DNA of 64,000 nucleotides from Gemmiger formicilis (GCF_018784445.1 NZ_WQOH01000047.1:388-64387), one strand, 5' to 3'; shown: positions 33,725-44,075, counted from the first letter of the stretch. The notes: generated by a model not told the origin, from the letters alone. Numbers and translations: made by a program.

Positions 33725-36071
33725 AGCTGTTGTGGAACGGGCAAAGAAAGACAATGGTATTCCGCAGACTGCACAGCAGTCCATTCCCTTTCAGAGAATG
33801 TTCCCGGATGGCATCTGCCGTGTCACTGACAGCTATTACACCAAGACGATTCAGTTTCAGGACATCAACTATCAGCTGGCACAGCAGGAAGATAAGACTG
33901 CCATCTTCGATGAGTGGTGCAGTTTCCTGAATTTCTTTGACAGTTCCATTCACTTTGAGCTTTCCTTTATGAACCTGAGTACCGATGCTGAGAGTTTTGA
34001 AAAGAGTATCCGCATCCCGTTCAAGAAGGACAGCTTCAATCCTGTCCGTGCCGAGTATAGCCAGATGCTGAAAAAGCAGTTGGCGCAGGGTAACAATGGC
34101 TTGACCAAAACCAAGTACCTGACATTCGGCATTGAAGCCGAATCCATGAGGCAGGCAAAGCCGAGACTCAACCATATCGAAAACGATCTGCTCAATAACT
34201 TTCGTCGTTTGGGTGTCATTGCCACTACTATGAACGGCAAAGAGCGGCTGCATCTGATGCACTCTATGTTCCACATGGGTGATAATGATAAGTTCTTCTT
34301 CGATTGGAAGTATCTTGTGGAATCCGGGCTGTCTGTAAAGGACTTCATTGCTCCGACAGCATTTGCTTTTAAGACCAACCGCACCTTCCAGATGGGCAGC
34401 ATCTTCGGTTCGATGTCCTATCTGGCAATTACGGCATCAGACCTGTCTGACCGTATGCTGGCGGATTTTCTGGATATGGAATCCACGCAGATTGTGACCA
34501 TGCACATCCAGTCGGTTGACCAGACTGCGGCGATTAAGACCATCAAGAGAACCATCACCGAGCTTGACCGTTCCAAAATCGAGGAACAGAAAAAAGCGGT
34601 GCGTTCCGGCTATGACATGGACATTATCCCGTCTGACCTTGCTACCTATGGCAAAGATGCGAAGTCGCTTCTGAAAGAATTGCAGAGCCAGAACGAGCGA
34701 ATGTTCATGGTGACGTTTCTGGTGCTGAACACCGGACGCACCGAGCAGGAACTGGAGAACAATGTGTTCCAAGCCCAGAGCATCGCCCAGAAGCATAACT
34801 GCAATCTGCGCCGTTTGGATTTTCAGCAGGAATCCGGGCTGATGAGCAGCCTGCCATTGGCACAAAACCTGATCGAGATTCGTCGTGGCCTGACTACCAG
34901 TTCCACGGCTATTTTTGTGCCTTTCACCACACAGGAGCTGTTCCAGAATGGTGGAGAAACGCTCTATTACGGGCTGAATGCTCTGTCGAACAACCTTATC
35001 ATGGTGGACAGAAAGAAGCTCAAGAACCCCAACGGACTGATTCTGGGTACGCCCGGTTCCGGTAAATCCTTTTCCGCAAAGCGTGAAATCACCAATGCGT
35101 TCCTGGTTACGGATGACGATATTATCATCTGCGACCCCGAAGCGGAATATGCGGCTCTGGTTCATAAGTTCAATGGTCAGGTGGTAAAAATCAGCTCCTC
35201 CAGTACCAACTATATCAACCCCATGGATATCAACCTGAACTACTCTGAGGATGACAACCCCGTAGCACTGAAAGCCGATTTTATCCTGTCCCTCTGTGAG
35301 TTGATTATGGGCAGTAAGGATGGCTTGCAGCCTATCGAAAAGACGGTTATCGACCGTTGTGTGCATCAGATTTACCAGAGATATTTCGACAATCCTGCCC
35401 CTGAGAATATGCCGATCCTTGAGGATTTGTATGATGCCCTTCTGAAGCAGGACGAAAAGGAAGCCCACCATGTAGCGACCGCCTTGGAAATCTATGTTAA
35501 GGGTTCTCTGAAACTGTTTAACAACAGAACCAATGTGGATATTCAGAATCGTCTGGTGTGCTTCGACATTAAGGAGCTGGGCAATCAGCTGAAAAAAATC
35601 GGTATGCTGATTGTTCAGGATCAGGTCTGGGGGCGTGTAACTGCCAACCGTTCTGCCGGTAAATCGACCAGATATTATATTGACGAGTTCCATCTGCTTC
35701 TGAAGGAAGAACAGACGGCAACCTATTCCGTAGAAATCTGGAAGCGATTCCGTAAATGGGGCGGCTTGCCGACCGGTATCACCCAGAATGTCAAAGACCT
35801 GCTTCGTTCCCCGGAGATTGCCAACATCCTCGAAAACTCTGATTTCATCTATATGCTGAATCAGGCAAGCGATGACCGAAGTATTCTGGCACAGCGTCTG
35901 AACATTTCGCCACATCAGCTGTCCTATGTAACTAACTCCGGTGAGGGCGAAGGACTTCTGTTCTATGGCAATGTGATTCTTCCGTTCATTGACCGATTCC
36001 CGACCGATCTGGAACTGTATCGCATTATGACCACGAAGTTAAACGAGGTGGCACAGGAAAAGGAGGCGTAA
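33645..36071 (+). CDS. VirB4/TraE-type conjugation ATPase
   Basis: An ATPase of about 808 residues that powers the transfer channel. Walker A is LGTPGSGKSFSAKRE near residue 468 and Walker B TRYYIDEFHLLLKE near 679. The N-terminal half (VTDSYYTKTIQFQDINYQLA) is the CagE/TrbE/VirB domain. I favour TTG at 33645 (MFFKKKQ), nine bases after AAGGAGG, since the TTG at 33636 abuts the RBS; an ATG at 33684 is a third option. Confidence 0.93.
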   Translation: MFFKKKQQARNIKMPANLNRKQQREIKAVVERAKKDNGIPQTAQQSIPFQRMFPDGICRVTDSYYTKTIQFQDINYQLAQQEDKTAIFDEWCSFLNFFDSSIHFELSFMNLSTDAESFEKSIRIPFKKDSFNPVRAEYSQMLKKQLAQGNNGLTKTKYLTFGIEAESMRQAKPRLNHIENDLLNNFRRLGVIATTMNGKERLHLMHSMFHMGDNDKFFFDWKYLVESGLSVKDFIAPTAFAFKTNRTFQMGSIFGSMSYLAITASDLSDRMLADFLDMESTQIVTMHIQSVDQTAAIKTIKRTITELDRSKIEEQKKAVRSGYDMDIIPSDLATYGKDAKSLLKELQSQNERMFMVTFLVLNTGRTEQELENNVFQAQSIAQKHNCNLRRLDFQQESGLMSSLPLAQNLIEIRRGLTTSSTAIFVPFTTQELFQNGGETLYYGLNALSNNLIMVDRKKLKNPNGLILGTPGSGKSFSAKREITNAFLVTDDDIIICDPEAEYAALVHKFNGQVVKISSSSTNYINPMDINLNYSEDDNPVALKADFILSLCELIMGSKDGLQPIEKTVIDRCVHQIYQRYFDNPAPENMPILEDLYDALLKQDEKEAHHVATALEIYVKGSLKLFNNRTNVDIQNRLVCFDIKELGNQLKKIGMLIVQDQVWGRVTANRSAGKSTRYYIDEFHLLLKEEQTATYSVEIWKRFRKWGGLPTGITQNVKDLLRSPEIANILENSDFIYMLNQASDDRSILAQRLNISPHQLSYVTNSGEGEGLLFYGNVILPFIDRFPTDLELYRIMTTKLNEVAQEKEA

Positions 36072-36074
36072 TGT

Positions 36075-37793
36075 ATGGCGAAAAGACCTACACGACTCCG
36101 TTTTACCGAAGATGACCTTGCAGATTCTCGTGTGAAGAAAGCTGCCGACCGTGCAGATAAGGCGGTTGATAAGGCTGAGAAAGCGGCAGACAAATTGGCT
36201 TCCAAAAAGGCAAAGCCGAAGCTAAAGCTGGAAACAGATGCAGCCGGTTCCCGTAAAGCAAAGCTCCGTTTTGAAAAAGCGGAGTTTACGGAAATCGAGC
36301 GCCCATCTGTGGCAAAGCACATGGCAAGCCGTGGTGCCGCAGTCACGCTCACATCCAAAGCACATCAGGCGGTGTCAGAATATGAGGATGATAATATCGG
36401 CGTTCAAGCTGTGCAGGAAACGACCAAGGCTGTTGAATCCACTGCATATACCGTCGATCATGCCGTTTACAGCCACAAGCTGAAAGCCTACGACAAGGCA
36501 GAAAAGCTGGTAGAAAAATCAGATAAGGCAAATGTAAATGCCCTGTATGAGAAGTTCAAAAAGGACAACCCCGATGCCGCTTCTAATCCCATTTCCCGAT
36601 GGAAACAAAAACAGGCAATCAAAAAGGAGTATGCAGCGGCGAAGGCAGGCAAAGGGACAGCGAAAGAAACTGCCGCTAAAGCAACAAAGAAAGCAGCCCA
36701 AAGCACCAAAACGATTACAGAGAAAGCGATGGAGTTTTGCACCACACACTCTAAAACGATCCTGTTTGTTTTGATTGCTGGACTGCTTTTTATGATCCTC
36801 TCAGGGATGTTCTCGTCTTGTTCGGCTATGTTCCAAGGCGGCACACAGATCGTTCTGGGAACTTCTTTTACCGCAAAAGAGGAAGATATTATCGGTGCGG
36901 ACAATGATTACAAGGCTTTGGAAGCTGCGCTCCGCAATGAAATCAATAATATCGAGCGTACTCATAGCGGATATGACGAGTACCGGTATGACCTTGATGA
37001 AATCAACCACAATCCTTATGAGCTTGCGGCATATCTGACGGTAAAATTCGAGGACTACACCAGAGATGAGGTGCAGGCTACCCTGCAATGGCTGTTTGAG
37101 CAACAATATGAGCTGACCCTCACAGAAGTAGTAGAGATTCGTACACGAACAACATCTTCTACTGATCCTGAAACGGGAGAGACAACAACAGAGGAAGAAG
37201 ATTACGAATATTATATTCTGAAAGTGAAGCTCAGAAATAAGGGCTTGGACAGTGTGATTTCAAATTCCGGATTGTCGGAAGATGATATGGAGCGATATAG
37301 AATTTTGCTTCAGACAAGGGGCAACAGACCGGATATTTTCGGAAATGACATTTACGCCACCCCTGGCGGCGAGTACACCGACTATGACATTCCGGGCGAA
37401 GCTCTGACGGACACACGATTTGCCAATATGATTCGTGAAGCCGAGAAGTATCTGGGATACCCGTATGTGTGGGGTGGAAGCAGCCCCTCCACTTCCTTTG
37501 ACTGCTCCGGGTTTGTTTCCTATGTAATCAATCACTGTGGCAACGGTTGGAGTGTTGGACGATTGACCGCAAACGGTTTGATGGGCGTATGCGATATTAT
37601 TCCCAAAAGTTCTGCCAAGCCGGGAGATTTGATTTTCTTCCAAGGCACTTATGATACCTCCGGTGCATCACACGTTGGTATCTATGTTGGCAATGGTATG
37701 ATGATCCACTGCGGAAACCCCATTTCCTACGCTTCTATCGAATCGAATTACTGGCAACAACATTTTTACTGCTTCGGCAGAATCAAAAACTAA
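36075..37793 (+). CDS. NlpC/P60 cell-wall hydrolase of the transfer system (CD1108 type)
   Basis: A 572-residue protein. Residues 1-215 are charged, rich in Lys and Ala, and probably coiled and cytoplasmic. A membrane helix follows (ILFVLIAGLLFMILSGMF, near 230-250), then an extracellular part. The NlpC/P60 domain fills the last 140 residues: GYPYVWGGSSPSTSFDCSGF holds the catalytic Cys, and SHVGIYVGNGMMIHCG the His. It should open the peptidoglycan for the conjugation channel. It starts four bases after VirB4. Confidence 0.92.
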   Translation: MAKRPTRLRFTEDDLADSRVKKAADRADKAVDKAEKAADKLASKKAKPKLKLETDAAGSRKAKLRFEKAEFTEIERPSVAKHMASRGAAVTLTSKAHQAVSEYEDDNIGVQAVQETTKAVESTAYTVDHAVYSHKLKAYDKAEKLVEKSDKANVNALYEKFKKDNPDAASNPISRWKQKQAIKKEYAAAKAGKGTAKETAAKATKKAAQSTKTITEKAMEFCTTHSKTILFVLIAGLLFMILSGMFSSCSAMFQGGTQIVLGTSFTAKEEDIIGADNDYKALEAALRNEINNIERTHSGYDEYRYDLDEINHNPYELAAYLTVKFEDYTRDEVQATLQWLFEQQYELTLTEVVEIRTRTTSSTDPETGETTTEEEDYEYYILKVKLRNKGLDSVISNSGLSEDDMERYRILLQTRGNRPDIFGNDIYATPGGEYTDYDIPGEALTDTRFANMIREAEKYLGYPYVWGGSSPSTSFDCSGFVSYVINHCGNGWSVGRLTANGLMGVCDIIPKSSAKPGDLIFFQGTYDTSGASHVGIYVGNGMMIHCGNPISYASIESNYWQQHFYCFGRIKN

Positions 37794-37806
37794 GGAGGAA
37801 TGTCGA

Positions 37807-38064
37807 TTGAGTGCCAAATTAGACAGAATTGGTGCAGACCTTGAGAAAGCTCGAAAGAAACGGGCTGAATGGGATGTCAGAGTAAAAGATCTGGAACGCA
37901 GATACCGTGAGGAGGAAAATTCCGAAATTCACGAGATGGTTCATGCTGCGAATCTGAATCCCGAACAGCTTTCTGAGCTGCTCCGTATGTTTGCAGCGGA
38001 TATGGCTCCGAAGCCTGATACGATCAATACTATGAATGAGGAGGAAACGCAGAATGAGATTTAA
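37807..38064 (+). CDS. DUF4315 small protein
   Basis: An 85-residue protein, TTG start after AGGAGG. The first half is a coiled coil ([20 protein letters not shown]), the second [14 protein letters not shown]. It matches DUF4315, found between the hydrolase and DUF4366 genes in this type of element. It overlaps the start of the next gene. Confidence 0.85.
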   Translation: MSAKLDRIGADLEKARKKRAEWDVRVKDLERRYREEENSEIHEMVHAANLNPEQLSELLRMFAADMAPKPDTINTMNEEETQNEI

Positions 38065-39130
38065 GAGATTCAGTGCCATGCTGCTGGCACTTGCGATGTG
38101 CATGGGTGTGTTTTCGACAACGGTGTTTGCCTACTCCGATGAGAGTGCAACAACCACTACTACGGAAAAGGCAGAAACCGTGGAAACTGTCCCTGAAAAG
38201 ACCGAAGATAAGACTTCCGAGGAAGTTCCCTACACCGTGACCGTCAATGAGGATGGCACGGTGGTTTTTTCTTTCAATGGTAAAGAATGGACTTACGGTG
38301 CAGAGGAATCCGAGGATAATAACATGGGAACTGGCAAGGTGGTAACGAGCGGTTCCCGTTTGAATGTGCGTACCGGTGCAGGCATGAATTATGAAATCAT
38401 CGACCAGCTCCGTCCCGGCGAGGAAGTTGTGGTGGTCGGTGTTGAGGGTGACTGGTATCAGATCACTGTGCCTGAAAAGAACGGTTATGTTCACAGTGAC
38501 TATCTGGAACTGATTGAAAAAGCCGAACAGAACAGCGAAATGGATATGGCGCTGCTTATGATGTTTATGAGTGCGTTCATGCAGAACACGGACACAAGCG
38601 AACCTGCCCTTACTCCTGACGGCAATCTGACTCTGGTTGACGATGTTGGTTCACCTACGAAAAGTGGAAAGCAGTTCATTACTGCTGTAACCAAAAACGG
38701 AAACTACTTCTATATCATCATTGACCGTGATGATAAGGGCGAGGAAACCGTGCATTTTCTGAATCAGGTGGATGAAGCTGACCTGCTCAAGCTGATGGAC
38801 GAGGAAGAAGTTGCAGAGTTCACCAAGCCGATTGAGGAAACAAAGCCGGAAGTGGTTGAAACAGTTCCTGAAATTACAGAACCGGCGCCGGAGGAAAAGC
38901 CAAAATCCTCGAATATGCTCCCAGCGATTCTTACTCTGATTGTGCTTGCCTGTGGTGGTGGATTCTTCGTATTTAAGAAAGTCCAGGAAAAGAAGAAGGA
39001 ACAGGAAGCGGCAAAGCCTGACCCGGATGCTGATTATGTGGACGATGATGAGGATTATGGGTACGATCCGGAGTTTGAGGACGATGATGCAGATAGCTCC
39101 GTCGATGTAGATGATAATGAACCTGTGTAA
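38054..39130 (+). CDS. DUF4366 surface protein with SH3 domain (CD1107 type)
   Basis: A 358-residue exported protein. Residues 1-27 form a signal peptide ([20 protein letters not shown], then TVFA). A bacterial SH3 domain follows at about 95-160 ([20 protein letters not shown] and [20 protein letters not shown]), then the DUF4366 region, a C-terminal membrane helix ([20 protein letters not shown] near 300) and an acidic tail. The start at 38054 has a GAGGAGG and fits the signal peptide better than an ATG six codons upstream. Confidence 0.87.
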   Translation: MRFKRFSAMLLALAMCMGVFSTTVFAYSDESATTTTTEKAETVETVPEKTEDKTSEEVPYTVTVNEDGTVVFSFNGKEWTYGAEESEDNNMGTGKVVTSGSRLNVRTGAGMNYEIIDQLRPGEEVVVVGVEGDWYQITVPEKNGYVHSDYLELIEKAEQNSEMDMALLMMFMSAFMQNTDTSEPALTPDGNLTLVDDVGSPTKSGKQFITAVTKNGNYFYIIIDRDDKGEETVHFLNQVDEADLLKLMDEEEVAEFTKPIEETKPEVVETVPEITEPAPEEKPKSSNMLPAILTLIVLACGGGFFVFKKVQEKKKEQEAAKPDPDADYVDDDEDYGYDPEFEDDDADSSVDVDDNEPV

Positions 39131-39327
39131 ACAGGATAGGCTTGATGCCTGGGGCAATCTTCGGATTGCCTTTACATAGCATCTGCTTTCAAAAAATAAA
39201 ATATTTTGTGTTTTTGAAAGCGATCTCTTGAATATGCTGTGTGGTAGGTGTGCATACTATTATTTCAGTCATAGTGACTGGAAAATTTATCCGCCTCATC
39301 CCATTGAAATCTCCGTCATTTTAGAGT

Positions 39328-39363
39328 AAAATGAGGTAGATAATTCTGAAATGAGGTAGATAA
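39328..39363 (+). promoter_or_regulatory. Paired operator-like repeats before the Fic gene
   Basis: AAATGAGGTAGATAA occurs twice in tandem (39329-39343 and 39349-39363), 20 bases apart, and ends one base before the Fic start codon. The spacing, about two helix turns, suits cooperative repressor binding. The second copy also contains the GAGGT that serves as RBS, so binding or RNA folding could block translation. The rest of 39131-39327 holds no gene. Confidence 0.65.
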
Positions 39364-39364
39364 C

Positions 39365-40405
39365 ATGAGAGCTTTTGATTATATAAAAGAGCCAGAAAAG
39401 TTGCTTACTCCTGAAATTGTGCAGATGATCGGAAAAATTCATGAGCACAAAGGTAAGCAAGAGCTTTTTTTGGAAGCTAATATTGATGAATTGAAAACCC
39501 TTCTTGAAGTCGCTTTGATTCAAAGTACAGGTGCTTCTAACCGTATTGAGGGTATTTATACAACAGATAAGAGATTGGAAGAATTGGTCAGCCAAAAGGC
39601 AGAACCAAGAAACCGATCTGAGCAGGAAATCTCAGGTTACCGAGAGGTGCTTTCTACAATCCACGAAAGCTATGAGTATATTGTGCCCAGACCTAATATT
39701 ATTTTGCAGCTTCATCGTGATTTGTATTCCTACGCCGGTTCCGGTGGAGAATATAAAAATGCTGATAATGTAATTGCAGAAACAGATGCAGAAGGTCACC
39801 AGAAAGCAAGATTTATTCCGGTTCCTGCCTTTCAGACTGCGGAAGCTATGGATGAATTGTGCAGACAGTTTTTAGAAGCATGGAATACTGATAAAATTGA
39901 TAGATTACTTTTGATACCTATGTTTATTCTGGATTTCCTCTGTATCCACCCTTTCAATGACGGAAATGGACGCATGAGCCGTTTACTGTCGCTTCTTTTG
40001 TACTATAAGGCAGGATATATTGTAGGAAAATATGTCAGCATGGAAATGTTGATTGAAAAAACAAAGGAAACTTACTATGAAGCATTGCAGGCAAGTTCGA
40101 CAGGATGGCATGAAAATGAGAACAGCTATGAGCCTTTTGTTAAGTATTATCTGGGTATCATGTTGAAAGCATATAATGAATTTGAAAGCCGTGTAGAACA
40201 TTTAAAGAACCGCACTCTTTCTAAGCCCGAAAGAATTAAAGCGATGATTGATCAGAAAGTTGGTAAAATCACAAAGAAAGAAATTATGGATGCTCACCCT
40301 GATATAAGCAAAACCACGGTGGAACGCACTCTGGCAGATTTAGTTAAGAGTGAGTACATTGCGAAGGTCGGTTCAGGTCCGGCTACAGGATATGTAAAAA
40401 TCTAA
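39365..40405 (+). CDS. Fic-domain protein, probable AMPylator
   Basis: A 346-residue protein with the Fic core motif IHPFNDGNGRMSRLL near residue 200. The inhibitory helix motif (S/T)xxxE(G/N) is present near residue 60 as SNRIEGIYT, which classes it as an auto-inhibited class II Fic enzyme. A C-terminal winged helix (KKEIMDAHPDISKTTVERTL) suggests DNA binding and self-regulation. Fic enzymes transfer AMP to proteins. It is not part of the usual transfer core, is AT-rich, and is bounded by copies of one 15-base repeat, so it looks like an inserted cargo gene. Confidence 0.92.
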   Translation: MRAFDYIKEPEKLLTPEIVQMIGKIHEHKGKQELFLEANIDELKTLLEVALIQSTGASNRIEGIYTTDKRLEELVSQKAEPRNRSEQEISGYREVLSTIHESYEYIVPRPNIILQLHRDLYSYAGSGGEYKNADNVIAETDAEGHQKARFIPVPAFQTAEAMDELCRQFLEAWNTDKIDRLLLIPMFILDFLCIHPFNDGNGRMSRLLSLLLYYKAGYIVGKYVSMEMLIEKTKETYYEALQASSTGWHENENSYEPFVKYYLGIMLKAYNEFESRVEHLKNRTLSKPERIKAMIDQKVGKITKKEIMDAHPDISKTTVERTLADLVKSEYIAKVGSGPATGYVKI

Positions 40406-40418
40406 GTCATAAATTATT

Positions 40419-40459
40419 TATCTACCTCATTTCATATACAGATGAGGTAGATATTTTTA
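40419..40459 (+). terminator. Terminator after Fic, built from the operator repeat
   Basis: TATCTACCTCAT and ATGAGGTAGATA form a perfect 12-base stem with an 11-base loop, then TTTTT. The two arms are inverted copies of the repeat found twice before the gene. Confidence 0.75.
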
Positions 40460-40584
40460 CGATGACGGAGATTATAAAACAGAAAATTGTGTCAGGTTGC
40501 AAAAATTCTTTCCGAACTTTTTACATAGCAGTCATGCACTACGGTGTGTGGCTGCTTATTTTTTTGCGAAAGGAGCAGATGCAA

Positions 40585-42660
40585 ATGAAATTAGTTTTGG
40601 CTGAAAAGCCTTCGGTTGCACAGAGTATTGCCAAAGTGTTAGGTGCTGCCAAGCGTGAGGATGGCTACTTAGAGGGAAACGGATATGTGGTCAGCTGGTG
40701 TGTAGGGCATTTGGTGGAGCTGGCACAGCCGGAAGTCTATGATGCGAAGTACAGCAAATGGGCTTATGCAGACCTTCCTATCTTCCCGATGGACTGGCAG
40801 TATGAGGTTTCTGCCGGTACGAAGAAACAGTTTGGGATTCTGAAAAAGCTCATGGCCAGAGAAGATGTTGCGAGTCTTGTGTGTGCAACAGATGCCGGTC
40901 GTGAGGGCGAGCTGATCTTTCGGTTGGTGTACCACAAAGCCGGGTGCAGAAAGCCGTTTGAGCGGCTTTGGATTTCCTCGATGGAAGATGTAGCAATCAA
41001 GGAGGGCTTTGAAAACCTCAGGTCTGGAACGGAATATGATGCTTTGTATGAAGCAGCACTGTGTCGAGAACGAGCCGACTGGATTGTTGGTATTAACGCT
41101 ACTCGACTTTTTTCGACCCTTTACGGGCAGACCCTGAATGTTGGTCGTGTTATGACCCCTACCCTTGCTATGGCTGTTATGCGAGAAGCTGCCATTTCCG
41201 CATTCAAGCCTGAACCGTTCTACACAGTTCAGATTGGATTGGATGGTTTTACGGCTGCAAGCGAACGCTTCAAAACCAAGGCAGCAGCCGAAGCTGTCAA
41301 ACAAAGCTGTTCGGTGGCAATCGTTCAGAAAGCTGAATGTAAGGAGAAAACAGAAAAGCCGCCTGCGCTCTATGACCTGACCAGTTTACAGAGAGAAGCC
41401 AACCGTGTGCTTGGCTACACGGCACAGCAGACCTTGGACTACACGCAGAATCTCTATGAAAAGAAGCTGGTCACTTATCCCCGTACCGACAGCAGGTTTC
41501 TGACGGAAGATATGGCACATAGCCTGACCGACCTCGTAAAGCTGGCTTTCAACATATTCTCCGTGGAGGATGTGGATAACATACCAGTTCATGCAGAGCA
41601 GGTTGTGAATAACAAAAAGGTCACAGATCACCACGCCATCATTCCGACCAAAGAATTGCAGAAATGCAATCTGAGCGAACTTCCCAAGGGTGAACTTGCA
41701 ATTTTGCAACTGATTTCCAATCGGCTGTGTGTTGCAGTGGGAGATCCACACCGATACGCAGAGACAGTCATTGAACTGGACTGCGGCGGCACAGCGTTCT
41801 CCGCAAAGGGCAAAACCATCGTGCAGAACGGATGGAAGGCTTTGATTCAGAAGGGTTCTTCGACAAAAAACGATGAAAACGAACAGGCGCTTCCTGCGGT
41901 ATCCGTTGGGGACGAGCGGAAGGTGCTTGATTCTGAAATTAAGGAAGGAAAAACTTCTCCCCCTAAACATTTTACCGAGGATACGCTGCTTTCTGCTATG
42001 GAAACAGCAGGTGCAGATGAAATGCCGGAGGATGTCGAGCGAAAAGGTCTGGGAACACCTGCGACCCGTGCCGGTATCATTGAGAAGCTGGTTCGCATCG
42101 GTTTTCTGGAACGTAAGGGTGATAAGAAAACCAAACACTTGATTCCGACTCACAAGGGTACGGCTCTGGTAACAGTCATGCCAGAACAAATTCAGTCCCC
42201 ATCCATGACGGCGGATTGGGAAGAAAAATTGTTACTCATTGAAAAAGGCGAATATGCCAGTGAGGACTTTATGGACGAGATCAAAGATGTGATTGCCGGT
42301 CTGATTCAGAACTATGAAGTAATCCGTGATTCCGAGGTTCTGATGTCGAAAGAAGCCAATTCTATCGGCAAATGCCCTCTCTGCGGCAGTGCAGTAGAGG
42401 ACAAATCCAAGGGATACTTCTGTTCTAACCGAGGGTGCAGCTTTGCCCTTTGGAAAAACAATCGTTACTTTGCGAGTATCGGCAAGAGCATGACTTCTGC
42501 CACGGCGCAGAAACTGCTCGGTTCCGGCAAGGTAAAGCTCAAGAATTGCAAGTCCGCAAGGACGGGCAACACCTTTGATGCCACCGTTTTTATGGAGGTA
42601 TCGGAGGATGGCAGGACGAAGTTCAGCATGGAATTTGATAATGGAGGAAAAAGCAAATGA
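40585..42660 (+). CDS. topB: DNA topoisomerase III
   Basis: A 691-residue type IA topoisomerase. The TOPRIM start is MKLVLAEKPSVAQSIAKVLG, with CATDAGREGELIFRLV near 110, and the catalytic Tyr lies in KKLVTYPRTDSRFLTEDM near 297. The C-terminus holds a zinc ribbon (CPLCGSAVEDKSKGYFCSNRGC). TopB is a standard passenger of Tn1549-type elements and may help process the transferred strand. I chose the ATG at 40585, nine bases after AAAGGAG; an ATG two codons earlier is equally close. Confidence 0.95.
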   Translation: MKLVLAEKPSVAQSIAKVLGAAKREDGYLEGNGYVVSWCVGHLVELAQPEVYDAKYSKWAYADLPIFPMDWQYEVSAGTKKQFGILKKLMAREDVASLVCATDAGREGELIFRLVYHKAGCRKPFERLWISSMEDVAIKEGFENLRSGTEYDALYEAALCRERADWIVGINATRLFSTLYGQTLNVGRVMTPTLAMAVMREAAISAFKPEPFYTVQIGLDGFTAASERFKTKAAAEAVKQSCSVAIVQKAECKEKTEKPPALYDLTSLQREANRVLGYTAQQTLDYTQNLYEKKLVTYPRTDSRFLTEDMAHSLTDLVKLAFNIFSVEDVDNIPVHAEQVVNNKKVTDHHAIIPTKELQKCNLSELPKGELAILQLISNRLCVAVGDPHRYAETVIELDCGGTAFSAKGKTIVQNGWKALIQKGSSTKNDENEQALPAVSVGDERKVLDSEIKEGKTSPPKHFTEDTLLSAMETAGADEMPEDVERKGLGTPATRAGIIEKLVRIGFLERKGDKKTKHLIPTHKGTALVTVMPEQIQSPSMTADWEEKLLLIEKGEYASEDFMDEIKDVIAGLIQNYEVIRDSEVLMSKEANSIGKCPLCGSAVEDKSKGYFCSNRGCSFALWKNNRYFASIGKSMTSATAQKLLGSGKVKLKNCKSARTGNTFDATVFMEVSEDGRTKFSMEFDNGGKSK

Positions 42661-43262
42661 CGAATGAGTACAACCCGGACGGTAAGGAAATCCGATTTAT
42701 CGACAGCCATTATAAGGATTTGTTTCATATCCCCGATGGCAGCTGTGTGCAGATTCACTACCCAGATGAAACGGTTGTGAAGCCCTGCACCTTCATTGAC
42801 GAGTATCATACGCAGATCGGATACAATGTGTTTCATATCTGCCAGTTTGCAGAGATTATGGAGCGCAACGGCGCAAGCTATATGGCGGAGCCTGAGATTA
42901 TGGGCAATGAAGCTGCATGGAAGGTTGGAAGGGACAGAATCCTTGCGGTACAGACCTGTGAAGATGGTTATGACTACACCCTGTTAGATGAAAACTACAA
43001 CGAGGTTGATGGCGGTCAGGTCGATAACCCTGAACTGTCCATGATTGAAGTCCGCCAGGATATTCTGGAATCCTTTGGACTGGAGCGCCGGGAACTGCGG
43101 GCGATGTTCTATGAGGATGTCATGGAGCAGATGTTTGAAAACGGCAGACTGGCGGTAGATGCACCCGAAAAACGAGAATCTGTTATGGAAAAGCTGATGC
43201 AGACCGGAGAAATGGCTGCACCGAGCAGCCGTTCTCATAAACCCAAAGAGCCTGAACGATAA
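42657..43262 (+). CDS. LPD28/YodL-associated element protein
   Basis: A 201-residue protein. The N-terminal 65 residues (YKDLFHIPDGSCVQIHYPDE and QIGYNVFHICQFAEIMER) resemble the LPD28-type module found in large conjugation-linked proteins. The rest is a helical region ending in a basic, Pro-rich tail (SSRSHKPKEPER) like that of the next gene. It overlaps topB by ATGA and is therefore in the same operon. Biochemical role unknown. Confidence 0.7.
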   Translation: MTNEYNPDGKEIRFIDSHYKDLFHIPDGSCVQIHYPDETVVKPCTFIDEYHTQIGYNVFHICQFAEIMERNGASYMAEPEIMGNEAAWKVGRDRILAVQTCEDGYDYTLLDENYNEVDGGQVDNPELSMIEVRQDILESFGLERRELRAMFYEDVMEQMFENGRLAVDAPEKRESVMEKLMQTGEMAAPSSRSHKPKEPER

Positions 43263-43275
43263 GGAGGACACGGAT

Positions 43276-43872
43276 ATGAAAAACGAAAAATGGGATGATG
43301 TTCACGGAAATACCACCCCGGATGACAGAATGGTTGCTTTTCTGGAAAGCCCCACGGATTCCTATGCGATTCTTCAGCTGCGGGAAGATGTAGACGATAA
43401 TATCCCGCTCATGTTTGCAAATTACAGCTACCTTCAAAAGAAAGAAATGGAGCCTGAGATTGACCGTTACGAGGTGGTCTATCATGGCTCCATTTCTGCG
43501 TCCGAGGATGTGAATCGGCAGCTGGAAGATTTGTATGTGAAGTTCAATATTGACCACCCGAATGATTTCCGTGGTCACAGTATGTCGGTCAGCGACATCG
43601 TAGCCTTAAAGGTAGCCGGTGAGGTATCCTTTCACTATGTAGATTCTGTCGGGTTTCAGAAGCTGGAAAACTTTATGAAGTCCGAAAACTACCTGAAAAA
43701 CGCAGAGATGGCAATGGAAGATGATTATGGGATGATTGACGGCATCATCAACAACGGAAAAGCGCCTGGATTAGAGGAACGCCCTTCGGTATTGGAACAG
43801 TTAAAGGAAAAGCCCGTGCCGGATGTTTCCCATAAGCCGCCTAAGAGCCACCCGGAAAGGGAGATTGAATGA
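43276..43872 (+). CDS. YodL-domain protein
   Basis: A 198-residue protein with the YodL-type region GHSMSVSDIVALKVAGEVSF and HYVDSVGFQKL (residues 85-130), and N-terminal YAILQLREDVDDNIPLMFAN. Its C-terminal tail (SHKPPKSHPEREIE) parallels that of the preceding protein, so both tails may share a partner. Found beside TopB and TTRAP in this element type. Role unknown. Confidence 0.78.
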   Translation: MKNEKWDDVHGNTTPDDRMVAFLESPTDSYAILQLREDVDDNIPLMFANYSYLQKKEMEPEIDRYEVVYHGSISASEDVNRQLEDLYVKFNIDHPNDFRGHSMSVSDIVALKVAGEVSFHYVDSVGFQKLENFMKSENYLKNAEMAMEDDYGMIDGIINNGKAPGLEERPSVLEQLKEKPVPDVSHKPPKSHPEREIE

Positions 43873-44075
43873 TGGATTTCACACAAGATGAGCGGAACAT
43901 GATGATGCTTTACAGCCCTGGCACAAGGTCAGGGCTGTGTGAAGCATTGACACTGATGAAGGAACAGCTTTCGGAGGACGAGTCAGAGCTTTTTGCTTTG
44001 GCAGACTCGGTTCTCCGTAAAGTTTCAGCCATGGACGATGCCGCCTTTGAGAAGCTGAACCTTTATCCGGATTGA
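43869..44075 (+). CDS. Transposon-transfer assisting protein (TTRAP)
   Basis: A 68-residue acidic helical protein (MMDFTQDERNMMMLYSPGTR, then GLCEALTLMKEQLSEDESEL) that matches the TTRAP family. It overlaps the preceding stop (ATGATG; either ATG can start). TTRAP is named for its presence in transferable elements; its action is not established. Confidence 0.82.
   Translation: MMDFTQDERNMMMLYSPGTRSGLCEALTLMKEQLSEDESELFALADSVLRKVSAMDDAAFEKLNLYPD

Noticed and set aside
34437-35915. 492-codon minus-strand frame opposite VirB4
   Set aside because: Antisense shadow of a well-supported ATPase gene.
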